Source of the DNA: an uncultured Prevotella sp.
GTDB taxonomy: Bacteria > Bacteroidota > Bacteroidia > Bacteroidales > Bacteroidaceae
Direction: 5' to 3'
Assembly: GCA_900315035.1 (NCBI GenBank)
Contig: OMXO01000010.1
Coordinates: 1 to 48,243, forward strand
DNA: 48,243 nucleotides
How positions within the stretch are numbered: position 1 is the stretch's first letter; every line of letters starts with the position of its first letter. A program made the translations under genes and the position numbers. Below, one piece after another: positions 25,270-34,058 of the stretch. The notes beneath the pieces are model-generated. The model made no database searches, had not been told where the DNA came from, and worked only from the letters and a program-made list of their open reading frames with translations.

Positions 25270-25649
25270 TTCTTCTGCTGATTCAACTTCGACTCTACAC
25301 TCAGGGTAGCATGAGGCACAGCACGTAAGCGCTCCTTGGGAATCAGTTTACCCGTGATACGGTCGATGCCATAGGTCTTGTTCTCAATACGGACCAGGGC
25401 TGCTTTCAGACCTTGGATGAACTTCTGCTGGCGGGCAGCCATCGTGATAAGCTCTTCTTTCGACTGGGTAGCACTACCCTCCTCCAATGCTTTATAGGTT
25501 GGTGACGTATCATCAACATCATTGGAGTCCTGGTTTGTCAGAACGCGCATCATCTGATCATAGTCACGCTTGGCCAAAGCCATCTTCTCATTGATAATCT
25601 GACGGAACTCCTCGAGCTCTTCGTCGGTATAGCGAGTCTTCTCTGCCAT
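25266..25649 (-). CDS. TraR/DksA family protein lacking zinc-finger cysteines
   Basis: 127 residues. An N-terminal helical hairpin (about 8-85) and a C-terminal DksA-like domain with TYGIDRITGKLIPKERLRAVPHATLSVESK. In the DksA family this part is a zinc finger; relatives in Bacteroidetes keep a Cys at YGxCxxTGKLI. Here that residue is Asp and the whole protein has no cysteine, so it cannot bind zinc in the standard way. DksA binds the RNA polymerase secondary channel with ppGpp to control rRNA and amino-acid promoters; retention of that role is inference. It lies 27 nt after ileS and overlaps lspA by 4 nt. Confidence 0.88.
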   Translation of the reverse strand: MAEKTRYTDEELEEFRQIINEKMALAKRDYDQMMRVLTNQDSNDVDDTSPTYKALEEGSATQSKEELITMAARQQKFIQGLKAALVRIENKTYGIDRITGKLIPKERLRAVPHATLSVESKLNQQKK

Positions 25650-25676
25650 AATATTAATTGTTTAGTTATTGATTAT

Positions 25677-28600
25677 TTATTGTTTTATTAATTTAATGTT
25701 CAACTTAAACTCATCGAAGTCAACTTCCTGACCGTCATTTGGTTGCAAGTTGATACTGTCTGCTAGCACCTGTGTCTTGACATAGTCGGCAAAACTGTCT
25801 AAAGCCTTCTTCACATCATCGTGAGGAGTCACCTCAACATTGATACGATCGGTAATCTCAAGACCACTTTCCTTACGGATGTTCTGGATACGGTTGATGA
25901 GTTCACGAGCCATACCCTCGTTCTTGAGCTCTTCATTGAGTTCAACCTCAAGAGCCACTGTCAGGTTACCCTCGTTGGCAACCAGCCAGCCTGGAATATC
26001 CTCACTGATAATCTCCACATCGGCAGCCTCAACAACAACGTCCTGACCATCAACATTGATGCTGACAGTACCCACCTTCTCAAGTTCTGCGATCTGCTCC
26101 TGAGTCAGGGCATCCATAGCGGAAGCCACACTCTTCATGAGCTTGCCGAACTTCTTACCCATCGTACGGAAGTTACACTTCACTTTCTTAACCAACACAC
26201 CTGCACCCTCTACGAAACGGAGTTCCTTGACGTTAACCTCGTTCATAATCAGGTCCTTAACAGCCTCGATATGTTTCTTCTGTGTCTCGTCAACAGCAGG
26301 AATCATGATGGCCTGCAGTGGCTGACGCACCTTGATATTCACCTTACGGCGCAGGGCCAGAACCATTGAGGTAATCTTCTGAGCCATCTCCATACGGGCC
26401 TCAAGGTCCTTGTCTATCTGAGCCTCATCGGCTACGGGGAACTTGTCCAGATGTACTGAGTCGAGTTCACCACCAAGGTCCTTATACAACTGGTCTGCAT
26501 AGAAAGGAGCAAACGGTGCCAACAGTTTGGCCACAGTCATCAGACAGGTATAGAGCGTCTGGTAAGCCGAGAGCTTGTCTTCACTCATCTCCTTACCCCA
26601 GAAACGTTTGCGGTTCAGGCGGACAAACCAGTTACTCAGGTCGTCGTTCACGAAGGCGTCAATCAATCGACCTGCACGTGTGGGATCATAACTGTCGAGT
26701 TCTGCCTCCACACCCTTGACAAGCGTGTTCAGACAAGACAGGATCCAACGGTCGATCTCAGGACGCTTGTCGAATGCCACCTGTGGTGTAGCCGGATCGA
26801 AACCATCCACATTAGCATACAGTGCAAAGAAACTGTAGGTATTATATAAGGTGCCGAAGAACTTACGGCGAACTTCATCCACACCCTCTGGGTCGAACTT
26901 CAGGTTGTCCCATGGCTCTGAGTTGGTCATCATATACAGACGGACGGCATCTGAGCCATACTTCTCGATCATATCGAATGGGTTCACCACGTTACCAACG
27001 TGCTTCGACATCTTGTTACCCTTGGCATCAAGCACAAGACCGGAAGAGATTACGTTCTTGAAAGCCACAGAGTCGAAAATCATAGTAGCAATGGCATGCA
27101 GGGTAAAGAACCAGCCACGAGTCTGGTCAACACCCTCGTTGATAAAGTCACATGGGAAGGCGATGCCTTTGTCTATCAACTCCTTATTCTCAAACGGATA
27201 GTGAATCTGAGCGTAAGGCATTGAACCTGAATCAAACCATACGTCAATCAGGTCGGTCTCACGCTTCATGGGCTTGCCACTCTCTGAAACGAGCACGATG
27301 TTATCGACATAAGGACGATGAAGGTCGATCTTGTCGTAGTTCTCCTTCGACATGTCGCCAGGCACGAAGCCATTGTCCTTCAAGGGGTTCGAGGTCATGA
27401 AACCTGCCTTGACTGCCTTCTCTATCTCATGGTAGAGCTCCTCTACGGATCCAATACAGATTTCCTTGCCATCCTCATCGCGCCAGATAGGAAGCGGTGT
27501 TCCCCAGAAACGCGAACGGGAGAGATTCCAGTCGTTCAGGTTCTCAAGCCAGTTGCCAAAACGACCTGTACCTGTTGACTCTGGCTGCCAGTTGATGGTC
27601 TTGTTCAGTTCGAACATACGGTCTTTCTTGGCGGTCGAACGGATGAACCATGAGTCAAGCGGATAGTAGAGCACGGGCTTGTCTGTACGCCAGCAGTGTG
27701 GATAGTTGTGTACATGCTTCTCAATCTTGAGCGCTGTACCCTCCTGCTTCATCTCCATACAGATCACGATGTTCAGGTCTTCGGCCTTTGAAGCAGCCAG
27801 CTCATCATACTTGCCGTCCTTGTTGAACTCTGGTGCATAGGCATTCTTCACATAGTCGCCTGCGTGATGACCATAGGCTGCCTTATCGACGCACTTCTCA
27901 ATGAAGTTGTCGTCAAGCTCACCCATCACGTAATACTTACCCTGCAGGTCAACCATCGGACGAGTCTCACCTTTTTTATTAATAAGGAACAAGCTCGGGA
28001 TGTGGGCATCCTTAGCCACCTTGGCATCATCAGCACCAAAGGTAGGCGCAATATGTACGATACCAGCACCATCCTCTGTTGTGACGTAATCACCGGGGAT
28101 CACGCGGAACGCCTCACTCTCCATCTCAACAAACTGATCTTTGCCGTTCTCTCCGACAAACACCTTCTCTGGGTGAGCGGCTGCATAGGCCTTCACGTAG
28201 TCGGCTGCATTCTGATCAAGTTTGGCTGATGGTTTTACCCAAGGCATCAACTGCTGATACTTCATACCAACAAGCTCTTCACCAGTATAGCGGCCTACGA
28301 TACGATAAGGCACAAACTTCTCACCCTTGTTATATTCAGGCATTTCCTCACCATCGGTAATATTACCCTCCGGAGCAAGATAGGCATTCAGTCGGCTTTC
28401 TGCCAGGATGATCGTGATCTTCTCACCATTATAGGCATTATAGGTCTCAACGGCTACATAGTCGATCTTCGGACCTACACAGAGAGCTGTGTTTGAAGGC
28501 AATGTCCACGGTGTAGTGGTCCACGCCACGAAGTACGGAGTACCCCACTTCGTCCACTCCTCCTTGGGGTTCAATGCCTTGAAGAGAGCAGTCACGGTGG

Positions 28601-29237
28601 TATCTTTCACGTCGCGATAGCAACCGGGCTGGTTCAACTCATGTGAACTCAGACCTGTACCCGCAGCTGGTGAGTACGGTTGGATGGTATAGCCTTTGTA
28701 GAGCAGTCCCTTCTTATAGAACTGTTGGAGCAGCCACCACAGGGTCTCAATATATTTATTATCGTATGTGATATACGGATTGTCAAGATCGACGAAGTAA
28801 CCCATCTTCTCCGTGAGGTCGCGCCATTCCTGCGTGAACATCATCACGTTCTCACGGCACTTCTTGTTGTAGTCCTCCGTAGAAATATACTTGTCAGAAT
28901 CCTTGTTATCGATATCTGCCTTGGTAATACCCAACTCCTTCTCGACGCCCAGTTCTACAGGCAGTCCGTGGGTATCCCAACCTGCTTTACGTTTCACCTG
29001 ATAGCCTTTCATCGTCTTATAGCGATTAAAGGTATCCTTGATGGTACGGGCCAGCACATGGTGGATGCCGGGATGACCGTTGGCCGAGGGAGGACCCTCG
29101 AAGAAAACAAACTGGGGACAACCCTCACGCTCATCGACAGAGCGCCAGAAGACATTCTTCTCCCGCCACATTTCCAGGATGTCGTTATTCACCTGGGTAA
29201 GATTCAAGCCGTTATGTTCGGCGAATTTCTTTGCCAT
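25677..29237 (-). CDS. ileS: Isoleucyl-tRNA synthetase
   Basis: 1186 residues, larger than E. coli IleRS (938) but usual for Bacteroidetes. Class I synthetase charging tRNA-Ile, with an editing domain. The HIGH equivalent is HPGIHH (about residue 55), the KMSKS equivalent is KMSKH, WDTHGLPVE and GVDQTRGWFFTLHA are present, and the C-terminal part with NEGMARELINRIQNIRKESG matches the eukaryote-like (type 2) IleRS with a DUF5915-like extension. Type 2 enzymes are commonly mupirocin-tolerant. It heads an eight-gene minus-strand operon with its own good promoter. Confidence 0.95.
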   Translation of the reverse strand: MAKKFAEHNGLNLTQVNNDILEMWREKNVFWRSVDEREGCPQFVFFEGPPSANGHPGIHHVLARTIKDTFNRYKTMKGYQVKRKAGWDTHGLPVELGVEKELGITKADIDNKDSDKYISTEDYNKKCRENVMMFTQEWRDLTEKMGYFVDLDNPYITYDNKYIETLWWLLQQFYKKGLLYKGYTIQPYSPAAGTGLSSHELNQPGCYRDVKDTTVTALFKALNPKEEWTKWGTPYFVAWTTTPWTLPSNTALCVGPKIDYVAVETYNAYNGEKITIILAESRLNAYLAPEGNITDGEEMPEYNKGEKFVPYRIVGRYTGEELVGMKYQQLMPWVKPSAKLDQNAADYVKAYAAAHPEKVFVGENGKDQFVEMESEAFRVIPGDYVTTEDGAGIVHIAPTFGADDAKVAKDAHIPSLFLINKKGETRPMVDLQGKYYVMGELDDNFIEKCVDKAAYGHHAGDYVKNAYAPEFNKDGKYDELAASKAEDLNIVICMEMKQEGTALKIEKHVHNYPHCWRTDKPVLYYPLDSWFIRSTAKKDRMFELNKTINWQPESTGTGRFGNWLENLNDWNLSRSRFWGTPLPIWRDEDGKEICIGSVEELYHEIEKAVKAGFMTSNPLKDNGFVPGDMSKENYDKIDLHRPYVDNIVLVSESGKPMKRETDLIDVWFDSGSMPYAQIHYPFENKELIDKGIAFPCDFINEGVDQTRGWFFTLHAIATMIFDSVAFKNVISSGLVLDAKGNKMSKHVGNVVNPFDMIEKYGSDAVRLYMMTNSEPWDNLKFDPEGVDEVRRKFFGTLYNTYSFFALYANVDGFDPATPQVAFDKRPEIDRWILSCLNTLVKGVEAELDSYDPTRAGRLIDAFVNDDLSNWFVRLNRKRFWGKEMSEDKLSAYQTLYTCLMTVAKLLAPFAPFYADQLYKDLGGELDSVHLDKFPVADEAQIDKDLEARMEMAQKITSMVLALRRKVNIKVRQPLQAIMIPAVDETQKKHIEAVKDLIMNEVNVKELRFVEGAGVLVKKVKCNFRTMGKKFGKLMKSVASAMDALTQEQIAELEKVGTVSINVDGQDVVVEAADVEIISEDIPGWLVANEGNLTVALEVELNEELKNEGMARELINRIQNIRKESGLEITDRINVEVTPHDDVKKALDSFADYVKTQVLADSINLQPNDGQEVDFDEFKLNIKLIKQ

Positions 29238-29275
29238 ATTTTTATTGTATTTTCTTGCTTATCATTTTATAGCGT

Positions 29276-29307
29276 GCAAAGGTACTAAAAATATTCTATC
29301 CGACAAA
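29276..29307 (-). promoter_or_regulatory. Promoter of the ileS operon
   Basis: On the minus strand TACCTTTGC (29284 down to 29276) and TTTG (29307 down to 29304) are spaced by 19 nt, a full match to the Bacteroidetes consensus, about 40 nt before the ileS ATG. Back to back with the promoter at 29356. Confidence 0.8.
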
Positions 29308-29355
29308 AGGAAATAAATATTTTTAATATTTCTGTTCTCTTTAATCTAATTTTTG

Positions 29356-29364
29356 TACCTTTGC
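29356..29364 (+). promoter_or_regulatory. -7 promoter element directly before an ATG
   Basis: TACCTTTGC at 29356-29364 is followed after 4 nt by the ATG at 29369, which places the expected transcription start on or next to the start codon (leaderless mRNA). Confidence 0.7.
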
Positions 29365-29368
29365 AACC

Positions 29369-30190
29369 ATGATATTCTATTTTTCTGGTACAGGTAATAC
29401 CAAATGGGTGGCACAGCAGATAGCCGAAGCCCTTCATGAAGATCTGCTTTTCATCCCTGAACTTATCAGGGAAAAACGGTTTCTGTTTTCATTGAAAGAC
29501 GGGGAGCGCATCGGTTTTTGCTTTCCGACGCATGGATGGCAACCGCCAAGAATCGTACGGGAGTTCATCAGACAACTGTCTTTCGAGATGTCTGATGGCC
29601 ATCAGGGGGAGGTTTTTTGTTGGGCTCTGACCACCTGTGGTGACAACATGGGTGAAGCGATGACGATTCTTAACAAAGAACTGCGAGCTGTCCTGTTCAA
29701 CGGTGTTCACCCTGAAAGTCCCTTGCAGGCCGAGAGTCTGTTTTCCGTCATCATGCCTGAGTCATACGTTTGTCTGCCGTTCATGAAGACCGACTCTGAA
29801 GAAAAGGAAGCGATGAAAATAGATGTTGCCAAGCATCAGGTCCCACACATCATCCAGATGATTCAAGAACGAAGACGCGGCATTGAAGAACTGGAAAAAG
29901 GCAGTACGCCCCGACTCTATTCTTATGTGATAGGCAACTATTTTAACAAGAAGATGGTCAACGACGACAAATTCACCGTTGATGTCGATGTATGCATCAA
30001 GTGTGGGAAATGTGCGACGGTATGTCCGGTTGACAATATTCAAGGCATCCCGCCAACATGGCTTCACCAAGGGACATGTACATCATGTCTGGCATGTTAC
30101 CACTATTGTCCTGTCCACGCCATCAACTATGGCAGCATCACGAAGAAGCGCGACCAATATTACTTTAATAGACGCGGGGACCAAAAATAG
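29369..30190 (+). CDS. Flavodoxin-ferredoxin fusion (EFR1 family)
   Basis: 273 residues. N-terminal flavodoxin-like FMN domain with the phosphate loop FYFSGTGNTKWVA (residues 3-15), then a C-terminal double [4Fe-4S] ferredoxin domain with CIKCGKCATVCPVDNI (about residue 211) and CTSCLACYHYCPVHAI (about 232), eight cysteines in two CxxCxxCxxxCP sets. Soluble electron carrier for anaerobic redox; partners unknown. The start is fixed by the FMN loop. Its last 26 nt overlap the convergent yggS end. Confidence 0.88.
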   Translation: MIFYFSGTGNTKWVAQQIAEALHEDLLFIPELIREKRFLFSLKDGERIGFCFPTHGWQPPRIVREFIRQLSFEMSDGHQGEVFCWALTTCGDNMGEAMTILNKELRAVLFNGVHPESPLQAESLFSVIMPESYVCLPFMKTDSEEKEAMKIDVAKHQVPHIIQMIQERRRGIEELEKGSTPRLYSYVIGNYFNKKMVNDDKFTVDVDVCIKCGKCATVCPVDNIQGIPPTWLHQGTCTSCLACYHYCPVHAINYGSITKKRDQYYFNRRGDQK

Positions 30191-30839
30191 AGGTACCTAT
30201 CCTGACCATCGTCGAACCTGTCTCCACGGCTATCTGATAGTCGTCACTCATGCCCCATGAACGCTCACAGAAGGCATCATCATTGGCAAAATATTTCGCT
30301 TTCAGTTCATCAAAGAGGTTCGCAGCGGTCTGCATCTCACGACGGATCTGTTCACGATCGTCAACAAACGATGCCATCATCATCAATCCACAAATCCTGA
30401 CATGTTGCATCTCCCGCCATTCGCCATCTTCCAACAACTGGCGACAGGCCTCGGGCGTCAGACCATATTTGGTGGATTCCTCTGCGATATGCAGTTCCAA
30501 CAGGATGTTGACTGTCCTGCCGCACTTCTCTGCCTGACGGTTAATCTCTTTCATTAACTTCATAGAGTCAACAGACTCGATCATAGACACATACGGTACG
30601 ATGTACTTTACTTTATTTGTCTGCAAATGACCGATGAAATGCCACTCGATATCTGAAGGCAATGCCTCGTGCTTCTGACGGAGTTCCTGTTCATGACTCT
30701 CACCAAACACACGTTGTCCCTCAGCATAGGCTGCTTCGATATACTCCTGAGGATGATACTTGGAAATTGCCACAAGGCGTACACCCTGTGGCAATGTATC
30801 CAGTATCTGATGTAAATGACCTTTGACGTCGTATTCCAT
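30165..30839 (-). CDS. YggS family PLP-binding protein
   Basis: Pyridoxal phosphate homeostasis protein, without known catalytic activity. I choose ATG 30837-30839 (MEYDVKGHLHQILDTLP, 224 residues), 1 nt after the stop of the DUF4494 gene, rather than the upstream in-frame codon at 30920, which would overlap DUF4494. Motifs: PLP lysine in LVAISKYHP (about residue 27), FGESHEQEL, IEWHFIGHLQTNK, HIAEESTKYGL, GLMMMAS and the terminal phosphate-binding VRIGTSIFGPR. Last gene of the pseudokinase cluster. Confidence 0.92.
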   Translation of the reverse strand: MEYDVKGHLHQILDTLPQGVRLVAISKYHPQEYIEAAYAEGQRVFGESHEQELRQKHEALPSDIEWHFIGHLQTNKVKYIVPYVSMIESVDSMKLMKEINRQAEKCGRTVNILLELHIAEESTKYGLTPEACRQLLEDGEWREMQHVRICGLMMMASFVDDREQIRREMQTAANLFDELKAKYFANDDAFCERSWGMSDDYQIAVETGSTMVRIGTSIFGPRVY

Positions 30840-30840
30840 C

Positions 30841-31323
30841 TTATTGTTCAAATTCCGGTTTGTCGTCTTTTTTGTCACGCTTCTGATACTCATAGACATC
30901 CATGAGCGTGGTCTCTGCAACAGATGCTATCACATAGTCAATCATGGTTCCTCCCATCACCTCATCTATGTTCTTGACGGCACCATTGAAGGAACCGGCC
31001 TGTACCAGATAGTTCACTGAAGAACGCTTTTCTTTCTCCGTCTTCTCGTCGATCGTGATAAACTGGAGTTTGGCCTTATACCACTTGTCAGCCAATTCAT
31101 CCTCCGAGAAGAAGATCTCCTTATAAGATGCCTTCTTAAGGTCGGTCACATCAAATTCACCACTGATATAGGACGACATTTCCTCTATGATACGCTCCTC
31201 AGCCTCACTGAAACTGAGGGCATCAACGACATATGCTTCTGTCACTTTCTTCTGCAAGCCGTCTTCCATCACTTTTTCATAACGGATCTTGCACTCAAAC
31301 CAAATTGCTGTTCTACTTCTCAT
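30841..31323 (-). CDS. DUF4494 domain protein
   Basis: 160 residues from the ATG at 31321-31323 (MRSRTAIWFECKIRYEKVM), chosen because it starts at the conserved family N-terminus and avoids a 17-nt overlap with the upstream gene; an alternative start is 31350. I recognise the Bacteroidetes family DUF4494: KVTEAYVVDALSFSEAEERI and AKLQFITIDEKTEKEKRSS. The function is unknown; no signal peptide or membrane helix. It is 10 nt after the pseudokinase gene and 1 nt before yggS. Confidence 0.82.
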   Translation of the reverse strand: MRSRTAIWFECKIRYEKVMEDGLQKKVTEAYVVDALSFSEAEERIIEEMSSYISGEFDVTDLKKASYKEIFFSEDELADKWYKAKLQFITIDEKTEKEKRSSVNYLVQAGSFNGAVKNIDEVMGGTMIDYVIASVAETTLMDVYEYQKRDKKDDKPEFEQ

Positions 31324-31333
31324 TTCAAATATG

Positions 31334-32680
31334 TTATTTCTGTTTTTCAATCACTTTCTTCGCGGCTCCGGCACCTGCCTTTGCCTCTGACTCCTGTTCT
31401 GACTTCTGTTTCTTGATGCCCATATAGTCTTTCGACATCATCGCCTTCTTCTTTTCAGTCAACTGCTCGATAATCTGCGAAGAGATGGCCTGTGCCCGGT
31501 CAGGACTGAGGGTGGTTGCTTTCATCAACTCGGCCTGCTTCTTGGTCAACTGCTCTGTCATCTGTTTAGTCTTCCAGGCAAAGTCTTTTTCGGTACCGTC
31601 CATCTCGTTTGGGTTATAGACCTCAGAGAGGATCTCATCAGCCGCCTTAGCAAACTGCTTACGGAAGATGGCCTCTGCCTTGGCGTTATATTGGCGCAAC
31701 TTCGCCTCACCTACACCTAAAGAGTCTTTCTTATGTTTCTGCAACTCCACAATATGGGCAATGGTAGCTGAGTCTGCATCTGCACCGATACCCATGATGG
31801 CTTCAATGTCATCCTCAACCATCTCGTCTGGAATAGGCTCTTCAACCGGCTTCACATATTCAACGACTTCCGGATTGGGCAGGAGGTAGAAGAAGAGGCC
31901 AACGACTGTCAGGGCAACAGCGACAGCTACAATGGCTGATATCGCAGTACGACGGACCGCACGGGCCTTATTGATGAAGTTACGCATATCCTCCACACGG
32001 GCGAAACGCTCTTCACGGTCTGCATCTGTCGCCTTGTCCACGATTTTCTTCAACTCAAAAGGCATGCCCGAGGAATTATAGAGCCATTCAATCAGTTTTC
32101 CCAGTGAGAAGACATCGGTACGTCCGTCAACCTCCCCACCATTGAAGACCTCTGGTGCCACAAAGTTCTCAACCCCGTCATAGAGGATGTCCTGGTCTGT
32201 CTTAGTGTAGAAAGAGCCATGACAGAGCAGTCTGACGGCATTATCATTCTTGCGAACCAGAATATTCGATGGGGCATAACAGACGTGATAGATACCCTGG
32301 TCGTTCAGGCAACAGGCGATGTCAAAGAGTTCCCTGAGTGTCGTGTTCAGGAAATCATTCTTCGCCACAATGGCCGGATCGTCATTCACGAGTTGTTCCA
32401 GCGTCAGATAGTTGCCTACCTCTACAGCGAGCGCATAGACACCATCGTCTCCTTCGTTGGGGGTGAAGTGCAACTGTGCCTTATGCGTGATATGGTTGGT
32501 AGCCTCACAGTCAGCCTTCACACAACGGGAGAATGTCAGTTGATCGGCCACCTCATCATGAAACTCGACGAAGTTGGAAAACTTGCCGTCAATCAACCGT
32601 TTGTAGAAATAACCATAAGGGATACGCGCCTTGATCGTCTTTTTCGCCTTACGCGCTTCAAGCATTTCTTCGAAGTTCAT
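31334..32680 (-). CDS. Membrane-anchored protein kinase-like protein, predicted pseudokinase
   Basis: 448 residues from ATG 32678-32680 (MNFEEMLEARKAKK). An upstream in-frame codon at 32719 is rejected because the -7 element lies at 32716-32724. The N-terminal 250 residues have the C-lobe layout of Ser/Thr kinases: HVCYAPSNILV at the HRDxKxxN position, LLCHGSFY at the DFG position, then NFVAPEVFNG and RTDVFSLGKLIEWL (APE and DxxSLG). The catalytic Asp and Lys of HRDxK are Cys and Ala, the Asp of DFG is Cys, and I see no glycine-rich loop. One transmembrane helix (about 254-274, AISAIVAVAVALTVVGLFF) follows, then an Ala/Lys/Glu-rich coiled-coil tail (about 300-448). Probably a scaffold. Heads the DUF4494-yggS cluster. 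Confidence 0.75.
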   Translation of the reverse strand: MNFEEMLEARKAKKTIKARIPYGYFYKRLIDGKFSNFVEFHDEVADQLTFSRCVKADCEATNHITHKAQLHFTPNEGDDGVYALAVEVGNYLTLEQLVNDDPAIVAKNDFLNTTLRELFDIACCLNDQGIYHVCYAPSNILVRKNDNAVRLLCHGSFYTKTDQDILYDGVENFVAPEVFNGGEVDGRTDVFSLGKLIEWLYNSSGMPFELKKIVDKATDADREERFARVEDMRNFINKARAVRRTAISAIVAVAVALTVVGLFFYLLPNPEVVEYVKPVEEPIPDEMVEDDIEAIMGIGADADSATIAHIVELQKHKKDSLGVGEAKLRQYNAKAEAIFRKQFAKAADEILSEVYNPNEMDGTEKDFAWKTKQMTEQLTKKQAELMKATTLSPDRAQAISSQIIEQLTEKKKAMMSKDYMGIKKQKSEQESEAKAGAGAAKKVIEKQK

Positions 32681-32715
32681 CGTTCTGTTTCGCTTTATGA
32701 TTAAAATTTGGTCGG

Positions 32716-32724
32716 GCAAAAGTA
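32716..32724 (-). promoter_or_regulatory. -7 promoter element for the pseudokinase cluster
   Basis: On the minus strand TACTTTTGC (32724 down to 32716), 36 nt before the ATG at 32680; TTTC sits about 20 nt further upstream. Confidence 0.65.
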
Positions 32725-32794
32725 CAAATAATAATTGAAAAAGGAAAACATAAAAACAAAAAATATAGGATGAGCGGTGTTTTTTTTCTTTTCA

Positions 32795-32827
32795 TTCGTC
32801 AATTTTCATTTTTCTTTGTACCTTTGC
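32795..32827 (+). promoter_or_regulatory. Promoter of the aminotransferase gene
   Basis: TACCTTTGC at 32819-32827, with TTCG at 32795-32798 as an imperfect -33 element, 28 nt before the ATG at 32856. Divergent from the pseudokinase promoter. Confidence 0.7.
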
Positions 32828-32855
32828 ACCGATTTTTTAAACAAAACTAAATAAC

Positions 32856-34058
32856 ATGCCAGAAATATCAGTTCGTGGCCTTGAGATGCCCGAGTCGCCG
32901 ATTCGAAAACTCGCCCCTTTGGCAGCTGCAGCCAAGAAAAGAGGAACGAAAGTATATCACCTGAACATCGGCCAGCCAGATTTGCCTACGCCGAAAGTGG
33001 GACTCGACGCGTTGAAACAGATCGACCGCGAGATTCTGGAATATTCGCCATCACAAGGCTATCTGAGCTATCGCGAGAAATTGGTTGACTACTACGCCAA
33101 GTATAACATCCAGGTCACAGCCGATGATATCATCATCACGTCGGGTGGATCTGAGGCCGTGCTCTTCGCCTTCCTCTCTTGTCTGAATCCCGGTGACGAG
33201 ATCATTGTGCCTGAGCCGGCTTATGCCAACTATATGGCGTTCGCCATCTCTGCTGGTGCCAAGATCCGTACGATTGCCACCACCATCGATGAAGGTTTCT
33301 CGCTGCCTAAGGTTGAGAAATTCGAAGAGCTCATCAACGAGCGTACACGGGCCATCATGATCTGTAACCCCAACAATCCGACTGGTTATCTCTATACCCG
33401 TCGGGAGATGAACCAGATTCGTGATCTGGTGAAGAAATACGACCTGTATCTCTTCTCCGATGAGGTTTATCGTGAATACATCTACACCGGCTCACCTTAT
33501 ATCTCCGCCTGTCATCTGGAAGGCATCGAACAGAATGTTATCCTGATCGACTCTGTGTCAAAGCGCTATTCCGAGTGTGGTATCCGCATCGGGGCACTCA
33601 TTACCAAGAACATGGAGGTGCGTAAGGCGGTGATGAAGTTCTGTCAGGCCCGTCTTTCTCCACCACTGATCGGACAGATTGTGGCCGAGGCATCACTGGA
33701 CGCCCCTGAGGATTATTACCGTGATGTCTATGATGAATATGTAGAGCGCCGTAAGTGTCTGATCGATGGGCTGAACCGTATTCCCGGTGTCTATTCACCC
33801 ATTCCTATGGGAGCATTCTATACAGTAGCCAAACTGCCTGTTGATGATGCCGAGAAGTTCTGCCGTTGGTGTCTCTCTGAGTTTGAATACGAGGGTGAGA
33901 CTGTGATGATGGCTCCTGCTGCAGGCTTCTATACGACCCCTGGTGCAGGTATCAATCAGGTACGTATCGCCTACGTGCTGAAGAAGGAGGATCTTGAGAG
34001 AGCCCTTGTCGTGCTGCGAAAGGCGTTAGAGGCATACCCAGGGAGAGTTGATGAATGA
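32856..34058 (+). CDS. PLP-dependent aminotransferase (aspartate aminotransferase-like, class I/II)
   Basis: 400 residues. Fold-type I aminotransferase: LNIGQPDLPTPKVGLDAL near the start, ITSGGSEAVLFAF, ICNPNNPTGYLYTRREM (substrate-binding Asn and PLP contacts), LFSDEVYREY with the Asp that contacts the pyridine nitrogen, and the Schiff-base Lys in IDSVSKRYSECGIRIG, followed by NQVRIAYVLKKED with the carboxylate Arg. Substrate specificity cannot be decided from sequence; aspartate is the usual annotation. The stop overlaps the permease ATG by 4 nt. Confidence 0.9.
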   Translation: MPEISVRGLEMPESPIRKLAPLAAAAKKRGTKVYHLNIGQPDLPTPKVGLDALKQIDREILEYSPSQGYLSYREKLVDYYAKYNIQVTADDIIITSGGSEAVLFAFLSCLNPGDEIIVPEPAYANYMAFAISAGAKIRTIATTIDEGFSLPKVEKFEELINERTRAIMICNPNNPTGYLYTRREMNQIRDLVKKYDLYLFSDEVYREYIYTGSPYISACHLEGIEQNVILIDSVSKRYSECGIRIGALITKNMEVRKAVMKFCQARLSPPLIGQIVAEASLDAPEDYYRDVYDEYVERRKCLIDGLNRIPGVYSPIPMGAFYTVAKLPVDDAEKFCRWCLSEFEYEGETVMMAPAAGFYTTPGAGINQVRIAYVLKKEDLERALVVLRKALEAYPGRVDE

